From contig JAIMAG010000007.1 in NCBI GenBank assembly GCA_023512135.1, positions 62,001 through 126,000 of the forward strand: a stretch of DNA of 64,000 nt, given 5' to 3'. The notes beneath the pieces were generated by a model. It saw only the letters and a program-made list of their open reading frames with translations. It was not told where the DNA came from and searched no databases. Positions 14,635 through 23,216 of this stretch are shown here, one piece after another (positions within the stretch are counted from its first letter, which is position 1; each line of letters opens with the position of its first letter). Both the position numbers and the translations under genes were made by a program. The stretch comes from Terriglobia bacterium. GTDB taxonomy: Bacteria > Acidobacteriota > Terriglobia > Acidiferrales > UBA7541.

Positions 14635-15897
14635 ATGCCCGATACGGTTGCTGACGTGCTGGTGCGGCTCGGCGTCGATACCAGCCGTCTGCGCGAAGGA
14701 TTCCGCGACGCACGCAACCAGACGGCGCGCTTCGCGTCGGATCTGGCCAGCTTGCTTTCGACCTCGCTCCGCGGGGGTCCGATCGAAATCATCGGCGCAG
14801 CGGCACGCACCGCCGGGCGAGCGATTCCCGGCCCGTTCGGAGCCATCCTGGGCGGGGTGGGCAGCATTTTTTCCGCAATCGGCAGATTCTTCTCCGGACT
14901 GTTCAAGCGCAGCGCGCGCAACGCGGCGCGGGAGATCCGCCGCACGTTCCAGGAAATTGTCACTGCCTTCCACAGCGGATCGGCCACGCTGGGCGCGACC
15001 CTTCAACGCCTGGAACGGGAGCGCGAGCGAGCGATTCGCCGGCTCTCGGGGAAAAAAGGCGGCCGGGAAGAACTGAATCGGCTGCTGCCCGAGTTCGACC
15101 GTGCACTCGCGGAGCTCCGCAGCCGGCAGCAGGCCATCTTCGAACAGTTCGAATCGTCCCTGCAATTGCTCCGCGTGGGACGCGCGTTCCGCGACGTCGC
15201 GGCCAGCGTGCAGGAGCTCCTTCAGCAGTACCGCACCTATGTGGACGCCGGCGGCGATCTGGTTCGTGCGAACGAATTCCTTTCCCGTTCGCTCGAAGAG
15301 CTGCGCGCCGACGCGAGCCTGGAACTGGCCGAAGGCGAGCAGCAGGCGATCGAAAACGCGCTGCGCCTGAATCAGCTCCTGCTGGAACGGGAAACGATCC
15401 TGGCCGAAGCCGCCGAACAGGAACAGCGGATCCGCACCCGGGGCGTGCTGGAACGCCAGCGCACGGTGGCCCAGGAAAAAGCCCTGGAGCTGGAAGCGGT
15501 CCGCCGACGGCGCGACGAACGGCTGGCCGAGCTCGATCGCGAAATTCAGCATCTGCAGCTCCGCGTGGACATCGAAGCAAAAGTCTTCGAGCTGTCGCGC
15601 GACCGCGTAGCCCTGGAAACGCGGTTGCTGGAGTTGAAAGCACAGGAATTGGAACGCGAGGCGGCGCGTTTGTCGGCGCTGAAGCAGGTGGTCGCGGGCA
15701 TCGTGCCGGGCATCTCCGGACTGACCACCCTGACGCCCGGCCTGCAGCAAATTCTGAACCTCGGCGGCATCTCCATCTTCGTCGGGCAGGATGCCACACC
15801 GGCGCAAGCGCGACGGCTCGGTGCAGAGGCCATCGAAGGCATGCTCCGCGCCCTGCTGAATGAACGCGCACGCCTGGGATTGCACTTGGCGCTCTGA
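14635..15897 (+). CDS. tape measure protein (short)
   Basis: A 420-aa, mostly helical protein. A hydrophobic segment at about residues 47-90 (GAILGGVGSIFSAIGRFFSG) is typical of the membrane-active part of tape measures. Residues 100-350 are long charged helices rich in Arg, Glu, Leu and Ala. It follows the chaperone and precedes the tail tip gene. At about 1.5 angstrom per residue the tail would be near 60 nm, short for a siphovirus. The TGA overlaps the next ATG at 15897. Confidence 0.85.
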   Translation: MPDTVADVLVRLGVDTSRLREGFRDARNQTARFASDLASLLSTSLRGGPIEIIGAAARTAGRAIPGPFGAILGGVGSIFSAIGRFFSGLFKRSARNAAREIRRTFQEIVTAFHSGSATLGATLQRLERERERAIRRLSGKKGGREELNRLLPEFDRALAELRSRQQAIFEQFESSLQLLRVGRAFRDVAASVQELLQQYRTYVDAGGDLVRANEFLSRSLEELRADASLELAEGEQQAIENALRLNQLLLERETILAEAAEQEQRIRTRGVLERQRTVAQEKALELEAVRRRRDERLAELDREIQHLQLRVDIEAKVFELSRDRVALETRLLELKAQELEREAARLSALKQVVAGIVPGISGLTTLTPGLQQILNLGGISIFVGQDATPAQARRLGAEAIEGMLRALLNERARLGLHLAL

Positions 15898-18800
15898 TGG
15901 CGATTCGGCTGCTGATCGACAACGCCGATCACCACGGGCTCGTGGACTACACGCGCTACCTGGCCGCACCGGACCGCACCCCGGCCGTCCTCCGCGACGA
16001 AATGAACCTGCCGGCGCGCCTCGACTTCGTGCTGATGCCTGCAGACCTGGAATTCCGCGCACCTTCGCGCTCGGCCTATGTGCGTCTGGAAGGTCTGGCG
16101 GAATCGCTGCCTCCGGGAGGGCCACGGGTGCCCGGCCCGCTGTTCACCGGTTTTGTCACCCACGAGCCGGAGGTCGAATTCCTGGGCGTAGCCAACGGAC
16201 AGCCCGTCTACGGCTTCCACTACCAGGCCACCAGCGAAGAATATCTGTTGAATGTAAAGCGCCTCGGGCCGCTTCCGCCCTTTCTGAACCAGACCGCGGG
16301 CCAGATCCTGCGATTTCTGGTCGAACACCTGCTGCCCGGACGATTCGATACCACAGCAGTCGCCGAGGGCGCTCGGATTCCGGTCTTCCGCGTCGACCCG
16401 GAAGCAGCGTGGAGCGACGTGGCCCGGGAGCTGGCCGAGCGCTCGGGCTACTATTACCGGGTGCTCGACCGGAAAGTGATTTTCCAGCCGATCGGCGACG
16501 CAGGTGCGGACGTCGTCGTGGACGAACGCGACCCGCGCTTTCGTCCGGACGCGCTGGAAATCCAGCCTGTCGGCAACGCCATCCAGAATGACGTGACCGT
16601 TTTCGGCGCCGTCGAGCCACAGGCGTTCGTGCAGGAGCATTTCGTCGGCGACGGTTTCACCTCGAAGTTTCTGCTCTCCGCTCCGGTGTTCGGAGCCGAG
16701 TCGGCCCGACTGCTCGCCGACGATTTCACCGGCGACAGTCTGGATCCGACCCGCTGGCAGGAAACCGACCCGGGCAATCACATCCAGCTCTTCGAAGGGC
16801 GACTGAACGTCACCGGAGGTAGCGGGACACTGGGCGAAACCACTCTGCTCGCCCGGCAGATGGTCGAATTGGCCGGGGAGCTCGAAATCATTCACGGGGA
16901 ATTCGAGTTCGTTCGTCCCTCGCAGGGCATCCTCGGCGGACTGTACGACAGCGCGGCGCTGGCCGCGGCGAATTGCCTGGTAGGGTTCGATGTGGCTCCG
17001 ATGCCCGACGCCACGCGCCTGCGTGCCCGGGTCCGCGGCGTGGTGCAACCACTGGAAGTGATCACCCAGGCAAACCATCACTACGTGCTGGTTACCCGCC
17101 TGAGTGCCGATCAGCCGTTCCGGGTGCAGCAATCGTTCGCCAGTTCCGATGGCACCCGCGGCGGCAGCGAACTGGCGGCCCGCGTACAGGTGACTCTGGA
17201 AGTACGCGATCTCGATCTGGCCGACCCGACCCTGCCGGCCGTGACCGTGCTGTACGCTGCTGCGCTGGACGATCTGCCTGCGGTGGCGCTCTACGCACCG
17301 ATCAATTCGGCCGATCTGCACTTGGCGGTCAACTTCCTGCAAATCGCGCGACCGGTTCAGGCACGACTGGTCACACAGAAGCCGGGCGAGCCGCCGCGCA
17401 CCCGTCGGCTGGGTTTCGGCATCGCCGGACAGGATGCCACGATTACCTCCGACCCCAATCAGAACCAGTGGGCCCTGGAGTTTTATCCGGACACGATTCC
17501 AGAGACCGGAGAGCGCATCACGCTCTACTACCGGGAAGCCGGGCGTGCGCGCGCACGCGTCCGGGATGCAGCCAGTATTGCCCGGGAAGCAGCGCTCGCT
17601 GGCGACGACGGCGTGCGCGCCGCCGTGCTGCGGGATCTCACACCGATGCCGCGCACATCAGCCGAGGCCGAAGCCGCCGCGCTTGCCTACCTGAGCGATC
17701 ACACCGCCCCGCGCTACGAGGGCCGGTACACGACCTGGAGCGACTTCACTGAACAGTTCCCGCGCAGCGGGCGACTGGTCGAAGTCCGGAACGAGTCACG
17801 CTACCCGACGTTCCGCGCGCTGGTGCGGAAGGTGAGCAGCGAATTCCGTGAACTGGTCCATGAACGGATTCTGCACACGCTGGAATTCGGTCAGCCTTCG
17901 CGAATCGAACAGATGCTGCGTCGTCTGGTGCCGGCCCCGGAACTGCTGCAGCCGGAAGAGCCGGTCGCACTGCCAGCCGTGGACGTAGCCGAGCTGGAGG
18001 GCCGGTTCGTGCCCGAATCGGCCGGAGTCACGCTGGCTGGCGTCGCCCCGACACACTATCTGATCGACATGGGCGCCCCGCCACCGGCCCAAGGCATTTT
18101 CGAAGTGCGGCGCAGCGATCAGGGTTGGAGTTCCCAAACGAGCGACGGCAGTACGCAGAACCTGCTCGCGACCGCATCGACACAAACGTTCGTCGTGCCC
18201 CGCAGCGCGCGCCGGCACGTGTTTTTCATTCGTCCGGTACTGCCGGACGGAACCACCAGCCGCTATTCCAGTATTGTGGGCATCCACTATCCGCTGGTGC
18301 CCCCGGCACCGGAAGCGGTCGTCGTCGAGTTCGGGCTCGATGCCCGCCGCAAACCGATCATCACCATCCGCGTGACCATCGGGGAAGAAAATCTGCAGGA
18401 CGTAGATCGAGTGGAACTGCGCGACGGAGACAACACCACGGTGCTGGCGCGCTGGACCTTCGGCCAGCTTCAGTTGGAGGACGACGCGTATCACGCAACT
18501 CTCGTCCTGGACAACAGCACGGCCCTGCTGCGAGAGAAAATCGTTTTCGCCTACACACAGAACACGCTCGGGGAATACTCGGCTCCCACCAGCGGAACCG
18601 GCGCACAGCCGGAACCGGCCAAACCCCAATTGACCCCGGGAAACTCCGTGGGGCAGATCGTCGAGATTCGCCTGGACCGCAGCCCTGCCGAAATCCAGCA
18701 GACGCAAATCCAGGTCGCCGATGCGGCCACCGGCTTCGACGAACCCGAACAGGACGTGACGTTCGATGGCCAGCCGGAAAAGTTCAGCTTCGTTGCACCG

Positions 18801-19685
18801 CGGTCCGGGGACTGGATGTTCCGCGCGCGGCGTCGGGATGCGCTGGGCTGGACACCGTGGTCGAACGAGCCACAGGGCCAGATCCCCGCACAGCTTCTGG
18901 TGTTTTCGGTGCGATTCTTCCGCGCACGCGAGCTGGACCCTTCCATCGGGGCAGCCGTCAACGCACAGAACCTGCTCCCGAACAGCGATTTTTTCCTGCC
19001 CGGGATCAGCGGACAGGAAGGCACCGCTGCGCCCCGCTACTACGGACTGGTCAACGCTGCCCCGGATGGCAGCGAAATGAGCTACCTGCCGGCAACCAAC
19101 GAAGTCGAGTGGCGAGCCGGCGTCAGCCTTGCGCAGGCGAACCCGGGCCTGCAGTCACGACTGAGCAACCTGGGTCGGCTGCTCAATCCGGGCGAGCCCC
19201 TGACGCTTTCCGCTGCGCTGCGACACACCGGCACAGCTGTTTTCCCGCATCCGGTGCGGTACGCGCTGCGGTCGTCGGCGGATCCGACGTTTGCACTCAG
19301 CGGCGAAATTGCGGCCGGGACGATCACGGCTGCCTACCAGTGGTACTCCGTGACGTTTCTGCTGCCGGCCGATCGTCCGGTGCCCGCGGACCTCTCCGTG
19401 GAGATCACCGTGGGAATCGAAGCCGGCCAGTCACTGGCCTCGGCACTCCGGTGTGACAAACTGGTGCTGAATCGCGGGCATCGCCCGGCGGCGTTCAGCT
19501 TTGCTCCGTGGGACATCCTGGCACTTCCCTGGAACAGCAGCGCTCAAGCCTATGATCTGCCCGAGACCATAGTCGCATCCACGCCACGCAGCGCCGACGC
19601 CGGCGGCGCCGGCAGATTGATGGGCACGGGCACCGAAGATCTCGACCCCGACTTCACTGAGCGATATCACCGGCTGGTCGTATAA
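15897..19685 (+). CDS. tail tip / baseplate hub and host-recognition protein
   Basis: A 1262-aa protein. Residues 1-260 are hub-like (FLNQTAGQILRFLVEHLLPG, VARELAERSGYYYRVLDRKV, NAIQNDVTVFG). About 275-480 look like an inserted concanavalin-type domain (DDFTGDSLDPTRWQE, FEGRLNVTGG). The hub fold resumes at LTPMPRTSAEAEAAALAYL. From residue 690 on there are fibronectin III-like repeats, and near 1020 a carbohydrate-binding-like domain beginning NLLPNSDFFLPG. This multi-domain plan suits a central tail fiber/tip that binds cell-surface polysaccharide. It lacks a signal peptide, unlike the three fiber-like genes that follow. Confidence 0.75.
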   Translation: MAIRLLIDNADHHGLVDYTRYLAAPDRTPAVLRDEMNLPARLDFVLMPADLEFRAPSRSAYVRLEGLAESLPPGGPRVPGPLFTGFVTHEPEVEFLGVANGQPVYGFHYQATSEEYLLNVKRLGPLPPFLNQTAGQILRFLVEHLLPGRFDTTAVAEGARIPVFRVDPEAAWSDVARELAERSGYYYRVLDRKVIFQPIGDAGADVVVDERDPRFRPDALEIQPVGNAIQNDVTVFGAVEPQAFVQEHFVGDGFTSKFLLSAPVFGAESARLLADDFTGDSLDPTRWQETDPGNHIQLFEGRLNVTGGSGTLGETTLLARQMVELAGELEIIHGEFEFVRPSQGILGGLYDSAALAAANCLVGFDVAPMPDATRLRARVRGVVQPLEVITQANHHYVLVTRLSADQPFRVQQSFASSDGTRGGSELAARVQVTLEVRDLDLADPTLPAVTVLYAAALDDLPAVALYAPINSADLHLAVNFLQIARPVQARLVTQKPGEPPRTRRLGFGIAGQDATITSDPNQNQWALEFYPDTIPETGERITLYYREAGRARARVRDAASIAREAALAGDDGVRAAVLRDLTPMPRTSAEAEAAALAYLSDHTAPRYEGRYTTWSDFTEQFPRSGRLVEVRNESRYPTFRALVRKVSSEFRELVHERILHTLEFGQPSRIEQMLRRLVPAPELLQPEEPVALPAVDVAELEGRFVPESAGVTLAGVAPTHYLIDMGAPPPAQGIFEVRRSDQGWSSQTSDGSTQNLLATASTQTFVVPRSARRHVFFIRPVLPDGTTSRYSSIVGIHYPLVPPAPEAVVVEFGLDARRKPIITIRVTIGEENLQDVDRVELRDGDNTTVLARWTFGQLQLEDDAYHATLVLDNSTALLREKIVFAYTQNTLGEYSAPTSGTGAQPEPAKPQLTPGNSVGQIVEIRLDRSPAEIQQTQIQVADAATGFDEPEQDVTFDGQPEKFSFVAPRSGDWMFRARRRDALGWTPWSNEPQGQIPAQLLVFSVRFFRARELDPSIGAAVNAQNLLPNSDFFLPGISGQEGTAAPRYYGLVNAAPDGSEMSYLPATNEVEWRAGVSLAQANPGLQSRLSNLGRLLNPGEPLTLSAALRHTGTAVFPHPVRYALRSSADPTFALSGEIAAGTITAAYQWYSVTFLLPADRPVPADLSVEITVGIEAGQSLASALRCDKLVLNRGHRPAAFSFAPWDILALPWNSSAQAYDLPETIVASTPRSADAGGAGRLMGTGTEDLDPDFTERYHRLVV

Positions 19686-19723
19686 CGGAAATCTTCCGTC
19701 CCCTTGAACCGGAGGAGCATGCC

Positions 19724-22546
19724 GTGACGAAAACGATTCCGATGGTTAGGACCCTAGCCCTTTGTCTGTGTCTGGTCCTGGCGTGCGGTGTGGCGCCGCT
19801 GCGGGCGACGAATCTGACCGGCACTTTTCGACACCCGGACGGCACGCCGGTCAATGGAAAACTGATTTTTCTGCTCAGCCAGCCCGCGCGCCTGAACGAT
19901 GGCTCCGCCCAAATTGTACCCATGGTGAAAATCTTCAACGTGCAGAACGGCCAGCTCGAGGCGGGCGCATTCCTCTATGGCAATGACGTGCTGGAACCCG
20001 CCGGCACCTACTACCTGGTACGACTCGTGGACAACAACAACAACCTGCTGTTCGAACAAAAGTGGTCGATCCAGGGAGCGAACGTAGACCTGGGCAGTCT
20101 CACGCCGACGACGACCGGCGTCGTGCTCGCCGACCCGCTCGTGAAAAACAGTTCCGTTGAACAGGCGGTCGAGGGGCCGGTCTCGTTTTCTGCGCCCATC
20201 AGCGCCTTCTCGCTGACTCTGCACGGCAATCTGACGCCGGGGACTTCGGGCGCGTTTGATCTGGGCAGTGAATCGGCCACCTGGCGCGAGGTGTTTGCCG
20301 ATCAGTTGCGCATCCGGGGCCCGCGGCCCTGGGTGGATGTGCGGGCGTTCGGTGCCAAAGGCGATGGCGTAACCGATGACACCCAGGCGTTCATTGACGC
20401 CATCACCTTCGCTGCAAACAACGGCGGCACGGTGTACGTCCCGGCCGAGAAAGCCATCGGATACAAGATCACGTCCACGCTCGACCTCGGCGCAATCATG
20501 GCCGCGGCGAACGTGGGCAACCTGCACATCGTCTGCGGCGGCTCCAAGCGGCATGCGACATTCAACAGCCCGCCGGCGGCCTGGATTCGCTTGAACCAGC
20601 CGGTCGGACAGCCCGGGGTGCTGATTGACGGTGCCGGCGTCGTGCGCAACGTTACTATCGAAAACTGCGTGTTTGCTGGCGGAACGAATGCGGGCACGAC
20701 CGGCATCGTCTTCAAGCGCAACAGCGGTCGGCTGTTCCTGAAGGACGTTACCGTTGCAGTCGGTTACAACTCCTCTGCAGCCGAGAACCACGCACTGATT
20801 ATCGAAGACACAATCTGGGTCAAGGTCTTCGGCGGCTCCTATCTGGTAGAGGGGTCGCCGGGGACGCGTCCACCGATTGTCCTGCGCGGCGTAGACAGCA
20901 CCATGACGAACCTGGTCGGTTTGGTGGACTTTGAGAACTTAGTCCTGGCCGGCGGCGGCATCCTGTATGAGCAGATGACGACGATGAATGGCTCAGCGGG
21001 AACATATCTTCTCAAGGAAGTCGTAACGGAAAATTCGGCGCTGCCGCTGTTTGAAGTGAAGAAAGCGCCGGCAGCCGCTGGATTCAGAGTGGGGCCGTTC
21101 GTTTTCATCAATTGTGTGCTGGCGGACAACGTCGGTGGCGCTATCCTGCCGCTGGTCAGGCTCACCGCGGACAACTCGATACTGAACGGCTTGACGGCAA
21201 TCGGCTCAAACGCCTGGCCCGCGGTCGAAGTTGCCGGTTCGGGAAGTTCGGTGAGACACATCAACGTGCTGGGCGGTGGAGATTTCGTCGGCGGCGGCCG
21301 TCCGGCGCACTACGCTGGCAGCCAGTTGCCGGCCGGGCCGGGGACGGTATGGAAGTCTGAAGGCTTCGACATCTACGCGGCCACCAACACTGCGCTGCAC
21401 AACCAGGACAACCGTCGGGACAACCAGGTCGGCAATCAGGCCGGCCCTGCCATCCGCATCTTCCGCGACCAGGAGGCCACCGCTGCGTTCAACGTGCTCA
21501 TGAAAACCAATGAATCGGTCGTGGGTCTGGGCGTGGGCCGCGGCTGGCGCGGCTGGGACACACAGATTTCCCGCGGCAACGATCCGGCCGTAATCGGCCT
21601 GGACTTCAGCTTCGCCGAGTTGAATGCGCCGGCTGCGCCCAGCGTGACCGCGACCACCGGCGGAACGCTGGCTCCCGGTACCTACTACTACCGGATCGAA
21701 GCCAAGGGCAGCGCAACCGGCTCGTTCAGCGGGCCCGGGCCAGAGAGCTCGATCGTGGTAGCAGACCCGAACAACGCTGTCGCGGTGAGTTGGAGCGCAA
21801 TAGCCGGGGCGAGCTCCTATCGGGTGTTCCGCTTCACGATCACTCAGGCTCAGCAGGGAACGACTTTCGGGGGCGGTACGGGCAATTGCATTGAAGTCGC
21901 AACGACTTCAGCGACCGACGACGGCTCTTGGCCGGTCTGCACGGCCGGCCCGCTGCCTGACAACGGAACTCTGCGGCTGCGCCACCGGATGACCCGCGAA
22001 GCTCTGCGTCTGAACCATCCGACGGCAACGACCGACGCAGCTTTGCTCGTGCAGAATGCCCGGACGGATCAGCGGCCGGTGTACATCAACGCCATCTCCG
22101 GCACGACCGCGAACCTGTTTGAGGTCAACTTAGAAGGCACCTCGTCCATGCTCTCACTGAACAATCAGGGCGACATGGACGTGAAAGGGCGTCTGAGCTT
22201 TCGTTCTCGCGGCACGAACACCGGTACCTTTCTCCACAACAATACGACAGGGCGCACCTGGACTCTGCCGGACGCAACCGGCAATGTGGCGATTACCACC
22301 AGCTTCTCGGCAGCCCTGAATTTTCCGTCCATTGCGGCGCAGAGCTGCGCGGCGCAGACCATCTCCGTCAGTGGCGCCGCCGTCGACGACCCGGTCATAC
22401 CTGCCTGGCCGTCCACGCTCGAAACTGGCCTGACAGGCCTGATGTACGTCACGGCCACGGGCACGGTTACGGTTCGCCTGTGCAACATCACCGCAAACCC
22501 GATCGATCCGGCCAGTCAAACATTTGCCGGTCGCATCGTGAAATAA
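19724..22546 (+). CDS. exported pectate-lyase-like (beta-helix) fiber/tailspike protein
   Basis: A 940-aa protein from a GTG at 19724, chosen because GGAGGAG lies six bases upstream. Residues 1-29 form a Sec signal peptide (basic start, then LALCLCLVLACGV, then a PLRAT cleavage region). Residues 30-110 are an Ig-like domain (HPDGTPVNGKLIFLL) shared with the 782-aa protein downstream. From Trp203 (WVDVRAFGAKGDGVTDDTQA) it is a pectate-lyase-3/tailspike right-handed beta helix; near 640-720 an FN3-like domain (GTYYYRIEAKGS). Such helices in phages bind or cut polysaccharide. The signal peptide is odd for a virion protein. Confidence 0.8.
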   Translation: MTKTIPMVRTLALCLCLVLACGVAPLRATNLTGTFRHPDGTPVNGKLIFLLSQPARLNDGSAQIVPMVKIFNVQNGQLEAGAFLYGNDVLEPAGTYYLVRLVDNNNNLLFEQKWSIQGANVDLGSLTPTTTGVVLADPLVKNSSVEQAVEGPVSFSAPISAFSLTLHGNLTPGTSGAFDLGSESATWREVFADQLRIRGPRPWVDVRAFGAKGDGVTDDTQAFIDAITFAANNGGTVYVPAEKAIGYKITSTLDLGAIMAAANVGNLHIVCGGSKRHATFNSPPAAWIRLNQPVGQPGVLIDGAGVVRNVTIENCVFAGGTNAGTTGIVFKRNSGRLFLKDVTVAVGYNSSAAENHALIIEDTIWVKVFGGSYLVEGSPGTRPPIVLRGVDSTMTNLVGLVDFENLVLAGGGILYEQMTTMNGSAGTYLLKEVVTENSALPLFEVKKAPAAAGFRVGPFVFINCVLADNVGGAILPLVRLTADNSILNGLTAIGSNAWPAVEVAGSGSSVRHINVLGGGDFVGGGRPAHYAGSQLPAGPGTVWKSEGFDIYAATNTALHNQDNRRDNQVGNQAGPAIRIFRDQEATAAFNVLMKTNESVVGLGVGRGWRGWDTQISRGNDPAVIGLDFSFAELNAPAAPSVTATTGGTLAPGTYYYRIEAKGSATGSFSGPGPESSIVVADPNNAVAVSWSAIAGASSYRVFRFTITQAQQGTTFGGGTGNCIEVATTSATDDGSWPVCTAGPLPDNGTLRLRHRMTREALRLNHPTATTDAALLVQNARTDQRPVYINAISGTTANLFEVNLEGTSSMLSLNNQGDMDVKGRLSFRSRGTNTGTFLHNNTTGRTWTLPDATGNVAITTSFSAALNFPSIAAQSCAAQTISVSGAAVDDPVIPAWPSTLETGLTGLMYVTATGTVTVRLCNITANPIDPASQTFAGRIVK

Positions 22547-22558
22547 ACGGAGCGAGCC

Positions 22559-22837
22559 ATGCGCGCCTCCGAGCACCGTCTGCTCACAGCCACGCTCGAG
22601 CGGTTGAAGAACTTCGAAAATGATACGAGCAACCGCCTGGCCCGCCTGGAAGAAAATCTGCGGCTGCTCCGTCAGGACCTGGTCGGCGACGGACAGCCGG
22701 GCAGAATCCTGCGGCTCGAGGAAGAGGTAGACCGGGTCCGTGCCGCTCAGCAGCAGCAGCGCGGCATGCTGGCCGCATTGAGTTTCATCATCTCCGCCGC
22801 AGTGGCGTTTCTGGCCCATCTCTTCGACCATCCCTGA
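22559..22837 (+). CDS. small coiled-coil membrane protein, holin/XhlA-like
   Basis: A 92-aa protein: a helical N-terminus (LLTATLERLKNFENDTSNRL), a coiled coil (RLEENLRLLRQDLV, RLEEEVDRVRAAQQ) and one C-terminal transmembrane helix (MLAALSFIISAAVAFLAHLF). The layout resembles XhlA-type hemolysin/holin accessory proteins in Gram-positive prophages. No endolysin lies beside it, so a holin role is uncertain; a membrane-anchored coiled coil with another role is possible. Confidence 0.55.
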   Translation: MRASEHRLLTATLERLKNFENDTSNRLARLEENLRLLRQDLVGDGQPGRILRLEEEVDRVRAAQQQQRGMLAALSFIISAAVAFLAHLFDHP

Positions 22838-22892
22838 CGCCTCTGCCCGCCCTGCGGCCGGTATCGAATCCCCATCCCATGCGAGGTGAACT

Positions 22893-23036
22893 ATGGAAAG
22901 CACGATCCTGGCTTTGGCCCTCAGCCTGATTCGCGCGGCCGTCAAAAATCCGCGCAAAAAGGAAAAGCTCAAGAAAATCATGCTCGAAATCCGCGACGCC
23001 ATCGACGCAGCGTTCGCGAACGGAGTGACCACGTAA
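22893..23036 (+). CDS. unknown 47-aa basic amphipathic protein
   Basis: A small reading frame with ribosome site GAGGTG upstream of the ATG at 22893. The product starts MESTILALALSLIRAAVKNP, followed by a Lys-rich helix (KKEKLKKIMLEIRDAIDAAF). The N-terminal 17 residues are hydrophobic and could associate with the membrane. It lies between the coiled-coil membrane protein and the next fiber gene in the same direction. Function unknown. Confidence 0.5.
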   Translation: MESTILALALSLIRAAVKNPRKKEKLKKIMLEIRDAIDAAFANGVTT

Positions 23037-23177
23037 GCAGCACACACGCTGCCCTCCGAGACGTCTCCCAGCGGGACCATTCAGCATCACCTGCGGTAGC
23101 GTATCCGGTGCGAACGGGATACGAACGCGAGTCGCACGGATTCCTGTCGTCGCGGCTTCCGGCCCACAGGCACCGAC

Positions 23178-23200
23178 TTTGCGCACGCAGGCTGCGCAAA
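23178..23200 (+). repeat. inverted repeat in the leader of the 782-aa fiber gene
   Basis: TTTGCGCA (23178-23185) / TGCGCAAA (23193-23200), a perfect 8-bp stem with a 7-base loop, 17 bases before the ATG at 23217. No T-run follows on either strand, so it is not a simple terminator; it may shape translation start. A second repeat, CGTATCC/GGATACG, lies about 75 bases upstream. Confidence 0.4.
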
Positions 23201-23216
23201 AAATGTCGAGGCACCC

